Shown here piece after piece: positions 32,943 to 46,700 of a stretch of 64,000 nt of DNA. How positions within the stretch are numbered: the first letter of the stretch is position 1; each line of letters starts with the position of its first letter. This DNA is from Anadara kagoshimensis (Eukaryota > Mollusca > Bivalvia > Arcoida > Arcidae), in the NCBI GenBank assembly GCA_021292105.1, contig CM037867.1, positions 17,682,386-17,746,385 of the forward strand, given 5' to 3'. Under the pieces are notes generated by a model. That model ran no database searches. It had not been told where the DNA came from and saw nothing but the letters and a program-made list of their open reading frames with translations. The translations under genes and the position numbers were made by a program.

Positions 32943-33830
32943 AAAATAGACTTTGTTAATATTCTATTTTTGCTGAAATTGTCATTTTTTCCAGTAAAGT
33001 TTGATTACTGCAAAATATACGTTATGGATAATAAAGTGCATATTATATTACTAGGCCACTTGATTGTAAATGCATTTCATCAAGAAAAAACAGTAATTTA
33101 ATTTTTAGAGTCAAATAACTAGTGTAAAGCATTTCTGATTATACTTCAGCTCCCAGTATACATGGCGCGGGCAGAAAATACTGCAGTGATTTCTCTCTAT
33201 AGTAAGCCAGGAAAGAAAATAATGTTGAGAAGGTGTGAATACTTTCCAAAAAAATGAGTGATGTTAAACTCGCGAAATACAAATTATTTATTGACATCCA
33301 ATATGAAATTTAAATTTCAATGAATAAAATTAAACCTTCATAATAATAAACCCATAAATGAGCTTCTGAGTGACAATGTAGGTATTGTACATGTATAACA
33401 ATGTACAACCCTTCATAAAGCGAAAGTGCGTAATCAATGCTTTTCACATAGATATGTTAAATGTATATACATGTACATAATAACCTACAGACTGTATTTA
33501 AATGTTTTCAAAAAAATGATTGTTCGTCCATTCTATTAGACTTCATCAGTATTTTTCGATAAATAACTCTCCAAATGTTCCATGGGCCTGAAATTGCTCA
33601 CCTGCAAACATCACATAAATCATTATCAGAATAATAATAACAATCATTGTTCTAACACGACATTGACTCTAGTCCGACATTGTGAAGAGACACGAGAGGT
33701 GTAGCATAGGTGGGAGCTTCGCGCAATTGAAATACCGCGTTTCTTTACCTATTCAGTAAAGCGGAGAGCGGGACGCAAGCTCCTCGATTGTGGAATTTCA
33801 GAATCACAAACCTGGTAGAGGTCTATGTGC
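32943..33830. other. Intergenic, no gene
   Basis: AT-rich sequence between the minisatellite and a palindromic MITE. A trace of the 48-bp unit (CCCAGTATACATGGCGCGGG) is at 33153-33172. Confidence 0.35.
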
Positions 33831-34095
33831 TGGGCCCATGGTAGTGCTACAGCCATTCCTTAGCTAAGATTTTCCTTAACTTAGGTAAATCTGGCTAATT
33901 GTGACATTTTATGGTACTACAACAAAAGTCTCGACAGCATTAGAATGCAATTGTAATAAGCTTAGAATTACCAGTGACCTTCAATATGACACCTTAAATT
34001 CGCAAGTATATCAAAAACTAACAAAATTATTAAGATTTGCTAGATTTATATAAATTAATGAAAATCTTAGTTAAGAAATGATTGTGAACCTGGAT
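33831..34095. mobile_element. Palindromic MITE, CATTCCTTAGCTAAGATTTT family (degraded)
   Basis: The left arm has CCATTCCTTAGCTAAGATTT and CCTTAACTTAGG; the right arm has AAAATCTTAGTTAAGAAATG and ATTGTGAACC. The better copy is at 50561-50821. Confidence 0.65.
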
Positions 34096-34314
34096 CCTGA
34101 TGCTATATATAAGGATTCAAGCTTCTACACCTATTGGTTTATGATCTCACTGATAACAAAACCTCAAGACTGGTTGAAATCTCCAAAATCAATATTTTCT
34201 GGCCATGCCATTAATCAGGTAACATTTTTTTTTCCTTTGATGAGTTCTTGGGCAAAGTTGCGAGTTTTATAATAAGTTTTTCTCTGTCTCCTGTTTCATA
34301 ATGAAGCACAATAA

Positions 34315-34632
34315 TTGATTGAATTGGGTTTAACATCCCAGTTAAAAATGTTGTACTTATATCGAGAGCTAACCAGCTGTAGGTGAAGTGGCAGAAATTT
34401 TTATTTTTGCAGTACAATGTGCAGGGAGGATTTTTTAACATGCAGCACAGCCTCAGGGCATCAGTTTTTAAGGTCTCTTCTGAAGGACCCTGTGCCTTTC
34501 ACCTCTAAATGCCGAGTGCTTGGCAAAAGAACAGTTACTACCTATTTTCAAGTCTTTATCAGTCCCCTGCTGGGGCTCGAAGCCACAACCTCCACGTAGA
34601 AGCCAGCACTTTGCCAACTGAGCTATTATTTT
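34315..34632 (-). mobile_element. tRNA-derived SINE family A (diverged)
   Basis: Minus strand: AATAGCTCAGTTGGCAAAGT head, GGCTTCGAGCCCC B box, AAGCACTCGGCATTTAGAGG and the terminal GGGATGTTAAACCC. About the family length, with several small indels. Confidence 0.7.
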
Positions 34633-35195
34633 GATCATAATGAAGTAAAGATTTTTCATCTACACACAACTTTTATCATACTCTGTGATGAAGACTTAAC
34701 ACAAATGATAACATATGGTTACCAAAAAGTCTGGAGTATCCATGATGACTAACAGGTCTATAGACCCATATGTACATGTATGGAGAATGGTCCTTGGTGA
34801 TTCTAGTGGTCTATTGTTTGCATTTATGGATCACAGCACCTCTCGCAACCTAGGTTTGAATCCAACTTCTGAAAGATCTTAGTGTGAGAAAATATGTCAT
34901 TTCACTCAGGACATGTTGGTGGTTATTTCCAGGTACTCAGATTTCCTCTGCCATCCTTGAACTGATCATAATAAATGGCTTTTCTCACATGCAGACACAC
35001 ACTCATATTTATTTATAAACCAATACATTACTATGCAGTTATCATACATGTAGCTGTTTATTTATATTTTTTACATCAAAATATATTACCATCATATATC
35101 AAAATATTATATAATCATGAACTTCTGAGTGTATAATATGGTTCCATATTGTTAGTAAAAAGGTAAACTATTGATGTTTTTTTAAATTGATATTA

Positions 35196-35630
35196 CAGGT
35201 TCGTACAGACATTTGGACTCCAAATTTAAGGACTTTTTAGGGTCTTTTCAGGGTATTATTTGCAAATTTAAGGCTTAATCAGAGGGACAATTTTAGCAAA
35301 AAATATTGAAGTAAAGGCAATTAAATCAATAAAACAAATTCTTACATGTCCATAGTATCGACTCTTGAAGTCGAGGTTGAAGTTCGGCATTGGGTTGGGC
35401 CAGGTCCCTTTAAATTGACCATTTCAATGTAACTTATTTATTAATTTATTTATATCAGTCTATTTGCAACCACTTAATATCAAAATACAGACACCCAACT
35501 GGCCAAATTCAAGGGCTTTTTAGGGCTTTCAGGATAAATTCAAGGGCTTTTTAGGGTCAGACTTGTTTTTAGGGTCTTTTTAGGGCAAACCTCAAAAGTT
35601 AAGGACTTTTCCAGGCCTGTACGAACCCTG
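35196..35630. mobile_element. hAT-like MITE, CAGGGTTCGTACAG ends
   Basis: The left end CAGGTTCGTACAGAC and the right end CCTGTACGAACCCTG are inverted. TATTA flanks both sides (35191-35195 and 35631-35635). Inside are repeated AATTTAAGGACTTTTTAGGG blocks. The CAGGGTTCG terminus is typical of hAT-derived elements, although hAT normally duplicates 8 bp. Confidence 0.75.
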
Positions 35631-35635
35631 TATTA

Positions 35636-36578
35636 CAACATATATCCACTCAAAATTCCTTTTTGGTGTTTTATGATATAGATGTCAAAATATTAAAAAC
35701 TATAACTTTACAAATTTATCATTGCCATAGTTACATATACATTGTATATAAACTATACCAGTATTATAATCATAATTATAATCATCATGTCAAATTTATA
35801 GAATTGAAATACAAATATTTAAGTATTAAGTTTTTGAAACATTCAAAAGCAATATTTTAATTTTTAATATCGGTAATCTAAATGTATGTAACAAACAGAA
35901 ATTATGTGAACCAGAATAATGATTATACAGAGTAACTTTATCATGGATGAAACCATAACTGATTACCTAAATAATCATATTACAAAGTTGACTATATCAA
36001 AATACTTTGGGCAGTCTATATCAGGTTTTGAATTAATCATTCTACAGAGTAACTTTACCAATGGATGAAACCATAACTGATTATTGAAATAATCAAATTA
36101 CAAAAGCTGACTATATAAAAATACTTTAGACATTCTCTATCAGGTTTTGAATTAATCATCGCTTCCCACTTCATTCTCTTTCTATATCACATACAATTGT
36201 CTCTTCAGACACATAACCGTCAAAATCAGTTTATTGTGCATTTTCAACACTTTCTATAACAAACAGGCACCACTAATCCAGTATGTAATGACATCACTAT
36301 CTTCCTTTTGTATTTTTTGAAATAGAATTTTGTAGTTCCTTTTATTTACCTGGCAGCTTTGTATCTAACACTATACCACTATGGACTCCCATTTTTAACA
36401 ATTTCAATATCGACCAGACACCAGTATGTAATGTCACCACTATCTTCCTTTTTAAATTCTTTAAAATAAGTGTATTTTTAATTCACTTTATTTACAGGCA
36501 TATAGATCAACATGGCCCCAATAGCCAATGGTCCTAAAAAGAAATCACAGTCCCTAAATTTTACACATCTTGTAGCTA
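35636..36578. other. Intergenic, 3' of TIMELESS
   Basis: AT-rich. An imperfect direct repeat of about 110 bp occurs at 35925-36040 and 36045-36160 (GAGTAACTTTA, GATGAAACCATAACTGATTA), and a weaker one at 36255-36340 and 36405-36490 (CCAGTATGTAATGACATCAC). No gene seen. Confidence 0.4.
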
Positions 36579-36584
36579 TTTATT
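36579..36584 (-). terminator. Candidate poly(A) signal AATAAA for TIMELESS
   Basis: AATAAA on the minus strand about 127 bases beyond the TGA at 36711-36713. Confidence 0.4.
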
Positions 36585-36710
36585 ACCATTACAACTACAG
36601 GTACTTTTCTGATGTGAGCTGGATCCACATCTCAAAATAAATAAGCCTTATCCCTGTAATTTTGTACCAAGCACTATACCACATTTTAAACCGTGTAAAA
36701 TTCAAATTTG

Positions 36711-39700
36711 TCATTCATCATCGTCGCTTTCTATTACATTCTTTTTCTGGAGTACTCGCCTAAGTGGGACATGATCGTTAACATCCGAGTCCGAGTCACT
36801 GTAAGGACCCTGTGTATACAACGTCGCAGGAAATGATTCTGAAAATAAACAATATAAACAATACCTTTTACTTCTTTTCTTAAAATGTCATATAGACTAG
36901 TGATGGGAATCGGTTGCATTTTCATAATCGATTATAATCAGAAGATGAGTTCGATCGATTTTCTGATTATAATCGGTTAATAAATTGAAGCGGAAATTAC
37001 AAAGTAAATTAGATTAAATACTAATTTTTAGTCTTGATAATATCTGCAAGATATGTGTATCTCAGTTAAGACTTAAAATATCCTCCATTTTTCTGATCAT
37101 TTACTCTTCCTTACATTTGTGTTAGTTTTTTTTCCCAAGTACACTTATTTCAGCTACAATTTCATACTTATTTTATAAGAGAGGTTCGTCTCAGTCAGTG
37201 TGGAATCTTCAATGTAAAGAATCGTTTTTCCATAAACGAACTTCAGTAAATAATCGAAACCAATCGACTATTAGACTTTAGAATCGATTATCGCTAAGCG
37301 GACGCTCAATTGATTAGATATCTATTTAATCGATTAATCAGTGCAACTCTAATATAGACCATAAATTTTGTTTGGATTATACAAGTATTTGGTTATACTT
37401 GGTTTACACAGCTTTATTTTACAAACAATTAGAGGTATAGGTAAACAACATTGACCTTTCATTAGGAATATTCATATAGGAGGGTCCAACCAATAAATGG
37501 GTAGCGTTAAGATCCAAGTTAATACATACACAAAGCACAGGTGTACTCATGAGGTGAGTATATCTCATGATGTATACAAAATAAACACCTGTGCTCCCTA
37601 TACATAGATATACTTGGTCCGTGATAAATATTTAAACCAAAGGTCAAGCCGACAGGTCAAAGTTGTTTACCTATACATGGGATTGTATATCAAAATAAAG
37701 TTGTTTAGATACATGGCAGGTTAAGCTAGCTGGGCAGCTTTTACTTTGCTTTTAGGATTGTGATTTGAGCATGGACTGGTTTGTTTGTGTTCCATTGTGT
37801 AGCAATATGTATATGAAGCCAATTTTAGTCAGACCCGCACTACAATTATAATTTTATATCCATGATATATAAGTGTGTAAATAAATGACCTGAAGTTTAA
37901 AATCTTAAAATTAGCAGGGGTCCAGTGGCACATGGTTACTAAAAATAAGTCCTGGCTCCTACAGTTTACATTTTTGGCTATATATTACTATTGCAACTTT
38001 TCTGAAGTGAGTTAGGCTCCTAACCTTAACTGCTGGGACATTAGAAGCACTCTTTGTAACATTTTGCTTTATTTTGGGAGAAATACAACCCCCTGATATA
38101 CACCTGTTTGATTTGCTGTGGCTGAGGCTAAAGGAGTATCATCATCACTACTGTCGAACTTATGTGTCTTTGATTTTTCTGTAGGTTTTGATAATGGTTC
38201 ATCCTCATCACTGCTATCAGAGTCTTGTGGTTTTAGTTGAGCAGACTTTTTTGACAATGGCATATCCTCATCACTGCTTTCTGAATCTTGTGGTTTTGAT
38301 TTGGCGGACTTCTTTGACAATGGTATATCCTCATCACTACTTTTAGAATCTGGTGGGTTTGGTTTAGCAGACTTCCTTGTCAATGGTATATCTTCATCAC
38401 TGCTATCAGAGTCTAGTACTTTTGCCTGTTCCTTTCGTTTGTTACTACTCCTTTCTTTTTTCTTGTTAGATTTTGATTTTGTTTTTTTCTTCTCGTCCTT
38501 TTTGTTTTTAGAAAAAAGTGGGACATCACTATCATCAGAGTCCAATGATTTTGTTTGTTTCGTCTGTCCAGTTTTTACTTTACTAGAAAGTGGTATGTCA
38601 TCGTCACTGTCGCTGGAATTTGTCGGACGCAAGCGTTTTGATGGTTGTGAATCTTCCTCATCGCTGCTATCTGCAAATACTAGAGGGCGCTTCTGTGACT
38701 GACTGGAGCTGTCCACTTGCTCATCATCCTGGTCTGGAATATTCTCTTTAGCACTGTAAGAAAATTGAACAGATAAGAATAGAAGAGTTTTATACCTGTG
38801 AAGATTTTTTTTCAGGAGTGGTGGAGGAAACCGGAGTACCAATAGAAAATTTTCAAACATCAACAAGCAATTTGACAATTCCTCACACTAGGGTTTATCC
38901 TAAGTGGGATTCAAACCTAAGCAGTGAGAGGTGCTGTGATCTCTAAGCACACACTTTAGACTATTTGATCAGAGGCCCCTTGGGCAGATTTTGTAAGCGG
39001 ACATTTTTGGAAAATCGTATTGTTGGTATTTTGAGAGGCAGTATTTTAAAGATTTTACCCATTCTTGTGTTGATAACAAGGTCCTATCTCAATTCTATCT
39101 CAATTCGCAAAAATAGCGAAAATTTCCACCATGTGAAAACAACCACATTGAAAGTAATCTAAAGAGAAGTACCGGGTATATCAAATCATAAGCTTATATC
39201 AACAAGCCTCTAATCTGATGGAATGAATTTGATTCCTTTTTAAAACTTTTTCAACATTTTAAAGCTAGTCAATCACTAGAATTGTTATGTCAAAAAGGGA
39301 ACATCAACGTCTAAATCCTTTACTTAAATATCTCGGATAACTTTATGGATTTTCTTGACCATTCTTTCAAATAAGCTCTGCAGAGTTTTCTTATGTGACC
39401 AATACAGTAGTTCAGTTGGAAGAGTGCTTGCTCCATACCTAGTCAGGTTCAACTAGACTTCAAATAGATATTGACTGCTCTTTTGCCATGTACTCACTAT
39501 TTAGAAATAAAAGTGACTGGGTTCTTTTGGAAGAGACCTTAAAACCCATTGCCAATTTTTATGGCAGGTGTACCTTGTTAAAGAACCCTTCCTGCACATT
39601 GTACTGGGTGCATATGTCAAAATTTCAGTCACTTCACATATAACTGGCAATGTCTCAATATAAGTAAAATAGTCTTGACTTGAATGTAAAATACCATTAA

Positions 39701-40752
39701 ATCATTCTTTACCTGTCTTCACTATCTGAATCCATTACTCGTCTTATTCTTGATTTTTTCTTTGATGCTGACGATTCAAGATTGTTGGCTGTCTCTGATG
39801 TTGTTTCCATGGAAACAGGCACATCATTGGAGCTTTCATCATTGTCATGTGCAATGGTATTCTCTTCCTGCATTGGTTTTGTTTTAGGGGATGCAGATTT
39901 TCTTCTGAAAAATGGAGTAACCACAAGTACATGACAAGTTATTATGAATATATCATTGATATAGTGATTTTTGCAGTGATTTTGTTACAGTTTCTAAAAA
40001 ATTCCTTCTGTCTTTAAGTTTGGGAAAATGTTTAAATACCCCTTATTTCTAATAAAAATTTCTTTAGTTTTTATGAAATTAGGTCTAACAGTTGTGAAGG
40101 TTGATCATATACATGTAGAATTATACACTTTTTGGACTGCAAAGATTTCAAACTCCCCATGTGTCTGAGGTCCATTTTAGATTTGGACCATGATAAATTG
40201 TTAAATTACCTGGCATTTTTTATCTGAATAATACTATTAATCTACATAACGTAATTGACGTATTGCTGACCATGCCCACAATGTTCCGACACTGGCGGCC
40301 ATCACTGTACCAAAGCAGCATCATGGTAACTAATGACGTTTAGTGTCAGTGACGTCATTAAACCGCACAATTCAGCCAGAGTTTTCATTCTTTTTGTGTG
40401 CAATTCAAGCATGTTGACCCTTTGTCGGAACATAGTGGGCGTGGCCAGCATTCTGTCAATTGTAAATGGACTCTTCAAGGTTGATATTGGTCTTTCAAAA
40501 AACTTCATGTAGGACCTGCAATAAAATAAAAGCAAAAGGTTCTGGCTCTTCTATTACAAAGCATAATTTTGAACCCCTGGACTTTTGTTATATTAACTAC
40601 CTGTTTCTATCTCTACGCAGTTTTTTATCATCTTTTTGTTGTGTTTTACGTTTCTTTGCCATTTCTTTCAAAGCATTGAATCTGTTAGTTGTTTTTTCTG
40701 GTTTCTTCTTCTTATCTTTTGTGCTCTTTTTTCTAGTCTGAGTCTGTCGAAC
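36711..40752 (-). CDS. TIMELESS: TIMELESS: basic and acidic repeat tail (last 4 exons)
   Basis: Exon 40601-40752 is very basic (RKKSTKDKKKKPEK), a likely nuclear localisation signal. Exon 39713-39904 is polar and ends RVMDSDSEDR. Exon 38104-38753 has about seven imperfect 19-24 residue repeats built on S-S-D-E-D-x-P-L-S-K-K-S-A. The final exon adds another (DSDSDVNDHVPLRRV) and ends VIESDDDE before TGA. The many S-D-x-E/D sites fit casein kinase 2. If the last intron were kept, translation would stop at 38069 after ten extra residues. Confidence 0.85.
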
Positions 40753-43700
40753 CTGATATAAAATCAACGAAATAATACATGCACATGTATGCTTAATTTA
40801 GGCCCTGTCTAAAGTTAAGTCTTGCAATTGTGTCTCGATGTAAACAAGATAGCACTAGACACATTTACATTTTTTCCATAAAACTGTTGGTAAAGATCAC
40901 AATGATGGAAAAGTAGAATAGGGGCAAAAAATTATTATCAAACAAGAAATCTGTGAGCTACTGCTCACTTAGTATACCCCTGCTTTTTATTTTAACCACT
41001 GACCGAACTGTCCAAAAATAAACTAAGTTTGTAAACAGGAAATAGATGTTTGGCAGATTGGGAATCTGTATTTGTAGGATGAGACCACATACTGAACTTG
41101 CATACAAATTTTTAAGTGGCTGTGTTCGATAGCTGCTGAGAAAACTTACAAAAAATTTGTTCGGACAGAGGTAAACTAGTATACCTTCCCCTGCTTCTTT
41201 GAAACAAGTGTATAAAAACTAAGGATCTACTCTATAACTGTGGGTGGAGTAGTAAGTCCCAAGAAGTAGTTTCAGACAAGTCCTTTATTTGATAATGAAG
41301 TTTGGTTTAGAACAAAAGAATGAATGGCACAAAACCATATTAAATTGCCAAAATGAAAAGTCAAATAAAATAACATTTTTTCTAAAGTTAAAATTACTGA
41401 TGTTGAGTACACAACAACTTTGCACAGTTGTCAAGCAGTTTTTAGTTTTTTAATTTAATCCCTGTCACTTATGGAATTTGCAATACTGTAGTGATTTATC
41501 TTGTATCCAGGCTAATCAACCAGAAGCTCTTAAAACCAGTATATGGGTATATCATTATACCTCTATTATCCATGCCACTTACCTGGATTTTGTGGGCGTT
41601 TATAGGCTCTCCATCTTCATCTAATTCCAAACCTTCTACAATATTCAGGAGATCTGTTGATCTTAAATCTGCTGGTATTCTCCAGAACATTTCCTACAGG
41701 TAATAAAAATTATGAAAATGATAGCCAAATAAAAGATATTATACATTCTAAAGTTTTAGAATTAATATACAGTCAAATCTATCTAAACCCTGAAGATTTT
41801 GTTAAGATTTCACTCTAAAGTCATGTAGAGTTTTATGCCCCAGTTAAAATTCTTTCAGTTATATAGAGGTGGTTGGTAAAGGAATGGTGGAGAAAACTGG
41901 ATTCTCACTATAAACCACTGATCTTCAGCAAGAGAACTCACAAACATCATCACACTAAGATTCAAACCTATGCAGTGAGAGAATAGGCTGTGACCTGTTC
42001 AGTTTCTTGGGTACCACACTTGACTTTATTCTTAAATTCCATGACAATTTTCTCAACCACTGCGGTAGCTCAGTTGGTAGAGTGCTCGCTTCGTATGTGG
42101 GAGGTCGTGGGTTTGATCCCCAGCCATCTCTGACCCAAGACTTGAAAGTGGGTAGTGACTGTTCTTTCGCCAAGCACTCGGCATTACGAAATGAAAGTTA
42201 CGGTTCTTTCGGATGGGAACTTAAAATCAGGGTTCGATTTTAGCGATATTTACCACTAGCAAAAATTAGCTTGTACAATTTTTATTCACTAGCTAAAATG
42301 AAAAATGACTAGCTAAAATTTATGAAACAGTTTTAATAGCTCATAATTAACATTCAATTTCTTGGGCCATGTGGGGCACCGTCACTTTCATTGGATTTAT
42401 CCGCCGGCCGTTTGAAAAAATTTGTAATGGACTTTTGCGACATTTTTTTTTACTTCTTTTTTCATGTGCTACAGTAAAGCATGACGGTAATGGGATTTCC
42501 ACTGGTCTATTTTAAACAACGAATCAGAAACGAAGACTAAATTAAGCAGCCAATCGTAGCCAAGTGTTCCGGGAAACCTTATATTATACATTGACGTATA
42601 TGCCCGAGTAATCCGAATTTGTTTACGATAGAGATACCCAGACAATATGACTTATTTTGGCCGCTTTTCATTTTTTTTTTTCGTTTTAAATTTCATTTGG
42701 AACATACAATGTGACAGTTAATTGAAAAGTAGATTGTAAATGATTTAGCTTCTTTTTTTATTCACTCGCTCAACTATGTGAGTGGCTTTTATTTCCACCC
42801 ACTATTCGGCAGATTTACAAGCTATTAGCGAGTATGCGTGTCTAATTTCGAACCCTGTAAAATAAACGAGGTCCCGTGTCACGGTGGGCTTGGCACGTTA
42901 AAGAACCCTGCTGTATAATGCCATCAGCGCAATGCACAGGCAAAATTTCTGCACCTTTGCCTATAGCTGGCGACGTCTCGATTTAAGTGAAATATTCTTG
43001 ACTGGGACGTTAAACATCATACTCAACTCATGACAATTTTCTGACATTTCCCAAACAGAATTCCATTTTGCCCCACATTCGAACACATCTTAAAACAAGA
43101 ACACTACTACGTGCAACAAAAGTCACTTATTTACATTTTTCCATCAAGCTGTTAATAAAGACGGCAATGATGGCAAAGTCCAAGGGACATAAAATATTTT
43201 AGTAGTATCATGGGAAACAAAAACTATAGCTCTAGTTCATAATATATATCCTCTTCTGTTCAGTAGTGTAAGAGGAGTAGGCTGGATACAATAAAAGCAT
43301 GATCAAAATTTCAAAGGGGCACAATTGGTGATAAAGAAATTCCCTGATATTTCACTAATTTTTCAAATTTTTCAAATTTCACTGAAATTTATTTAAAATT
43401 CCTTGACAATTCCTTGATTTTGCAAAAATAAATATTCTCTGACTTTTTCACCGACATGGGGGAACCATGGTTTTAGGCTATTTGATGGTTTAGTCAAGGC
43501 TCAAAGAGAGCCCTGAAAGTCCTCAAACAGTGATACTAACTAACTAACTAACCTGTTCATTAGCTGGTGGACATATACCAATTTTTCTGAGAAAGGACAA
43601 GAAGCGTTCATCTTCCATGGCTGTTTCATTTTCCTCTGTTAATGGTACAATTGGTACCGAGACATCGTTATCTGCAAACAAATCCATGTACATATAAATA

Positions 43701-46700
43701 AATTTATACAGATGAGTAAAATGTACACAAGTATGTGGCAATAAGTATTGCATCAGAGCCACCAACACACGGTAGCAATGAAATACATGTATAGACATTT
43801 GTTTAGCTGAATAAATGTACACAAGTTTGTGGCAAAATGACACACATATGAACCAAGAAGAATATGTTCTAACAGCAATGAAATAAGGAAAGTTTTAGCT
43901 GAAAAATATGAACATAAGTTCATGGCATTAACCAAAGAAACAACTGGTCACAACAAAATAAACAAAATCAAGAAGAAAATGATGAAATATATCGTCAAGA
44001 AGAACGATGAAATATATCGTTTGATTGAATAGGGTTTAATGCCTCGACTAGTCAAGAGTATTTCACATATATCCGGCCATCATAAGCTGATGCAGATATA
44101 GGTGAAGTTACAGAAATCTACATACCTGTCCTTGTGGTGTCTTCTGCGGCCCGTCTCATAGCTCTTTGTATCCACTTTATCTGATCTGTATACCCTGTAA
44201 ATAATTAAAGAGTTGGATACCATCAAAATATAAGTACACAGGATATGTTAGTATTCTATGGAAACCATGGTATGAAACATATTTTACAATGTAGTCACCA
44301 CTGAGCTCCTAAAATCATACATACCAACACCTGGGATACTCCTCAATAAGACCAAGGACATTATCAGTAAGACTGCACAAGTTTCAAAGAATTATAAAAA
44401 GGTAAGTTTTTTTTACCAATTAAGCAGAATTTAGGTTGCTAGAAATATACAAAACCACTTTGTTTTAGGAACATAATAAAACATACCACTATCCAACTGA
44501 TTTTACCATTTCTGTCTTAACAATTTGGATAGACTGCCCACATACCTTTATCAATTACATCCTTGATGACAGCTTTCATGTCCACTGCACCACTGCTTGT
44601 TGCTGGAACATCAAGGTCAAGGTCATCCTCACTCTCAGATTCTTTGTTACTGTCACTGTCACTAGATGGCGCTGAAGATCTTTCATCTTCACTGTCTGAT
44701 GGTAAATCTAAAATGCATAAAACTGAAATCAGATTCCCCAGCTGATAACACAAAGGCACACTGAAAGATAAAAGTCCCACTTACAGCCACATAAGTGGTT
44801 ATGGCATAATGTTGAACAATTTTTCCATGTTTTTCAATGAATTCAAAAAGAGAGTTGAGTTGAGTAATGGTGTTTTACATCCCAGTGAAGAATATTTCAC
44901 TTATATCGAGACGTCGCCAGTATAGGCAAAAGTGCAGAAATTTTGCCTGTGTGCTGCGCTTATGGCATTATACAGCAGGGTTCTTTAAGCGTGCCAAGCC
45001 CACCGTGACACGGGACCTCGTTTATTTTAAGTTCCCATCCGAAAGAACCATGACTTTCATTTCGTAATGCCGAGTGCTTCACGAAAGAACAATCACTACC
45101 CACTTTTAAGTCTTGGGTCAGACCTGGCTGGGGTTCGAACCCACGACCTCCCACTTACGGAGCGAGCACTCTACCAACTGAGCTACCGCAGTGGTCTAAT
45201 TCAAAAAGAGAGTTTAGGTGAAGTGGTATGAACAAAGTTACATGTGAATAAAGACTTTTGAAGGGAGATAACTCTATCAACAATTCTGAAACTAGTACAG
45301 GTGGGCAATATGAACATTACCTCTTAAGTTTCTACTAAATTTCATTAAATTCAAACAATGGTTGTATAAATGTATCTAGACATCACAAAATTAAAGAAAT
45401 AGTCTTTATATAGAGGGAATCACTATAGCAAACTTCATTTGACAGACAGATGTTTTTTTTACCAAGCAGGTTTTAGTATAACTTTAAATTTTAACATACC
45501 ATCTAGTCTATTATTATCATCATCATTGTTGTCACTATCACTGTCGCTATTCTCTATAAAGTCGCCCATTTCATCTGTTTTCTTTTTACCCTTTCTCTGT
45601 CTCTTTTTATAGACTTCTTTCCTGTCATCAATCAACCCCAGGCTTAACAGTTTCTCTATAATTTTCTTCTTAGATCTTTTTACTGTTAACTTTGACATGA
45701 TATCACCAAGAGGATCTGAATTATAAACAAGAAGAAATAAAATCAAGGTTTCTTCTGACACTTTTGGGAAAAGTAATGAAATTCTAAAAATCAATTATCA
45801 AAATCCACAATTTTGGAAAATATGAAGAAAAAAGACTGACATCTTCTAGTAATAATAATCTAACACTAATGTGTGTATGAATTTGTTTCAAATGAATTGC
45901 ATCTCTTGAACCAGATCACTGTTGCAATAAGCAAAATGACAAATTTAGTGATGAGCATTATAAAAAGTTTTTACTATAATTTAACTAATCATGTGATGTT
46001 TGTGATTGGTTGATTGATTGAATGGTGTTTCATGTCTCAATCATGAATGTTTCACTTATATAGAAATGTCACCAGCTACAGGTGAAGTGGCAGTCATTTT
46101 TACCTATGGGTCTTTTAATGTGTTGCGTCTTCCGGGACACAGGGAATTGGTTTTTAAAGTCTCTTCCAAAGGACCTCAGGACTTTTATTTCTAAATGCAA
46201 AGTTTTCGATGAAACAACAGTCACTACCTATTTTAAAGTTTTGGTCAGACGTTGTTGGGGTTCAAACCCACAACCTCCCACATATGAAGTGAGCAGTCTA
46301 CCAACAGAGCTACTGTTTTATAAATATTTAGCATTTCAAAATCTACCAAACCTATCAGCAATCATACGGGGAAAGACAAATCTGTAAAATATTGATATAA
46401 ATACCATCAGAAGAGTTGTATTTTGTAAAAAGGTCGGTCAGCTCTGATTCTTCGTCATCTGTCCAAGGTCCAGTGGCTGTGACCCGCCCACCTCCTTCTC
46501 CATCATCATTATCACTTCCACTTCCTCGACGCTTTCTCCTTCTGTAAATATAAACAAACATGAAATATTCCTTATGAATCAACTTAAATTTCGAATCTAT
46601 TTCACTACATGTTTGCTAATACAGTCTGAACTTGTCGAGCTCAAAGGGAAATATAATTGGTTGGACTTTGGAATTTGTACATATCGCCAAACTTTTTGTC

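Noticed and set aside
38069-38103. Alternative end of TIMELESS by reading past the 38104 donor
   Set aside because: The exon at 36711-36838 joins in phase, has a good acceptor and encodes the family-like acidic end, so the read-through end is the less likely form.
45135-45212. tRNA-like sequence with A and B boxes (also 17300-17372, 42056-42125)
   Set aside because: The tRNA part is always joined to the same 280-bp SINE body, and the acceptor-stem ends do not pair. It is a SINE head, not a tRNA gene.
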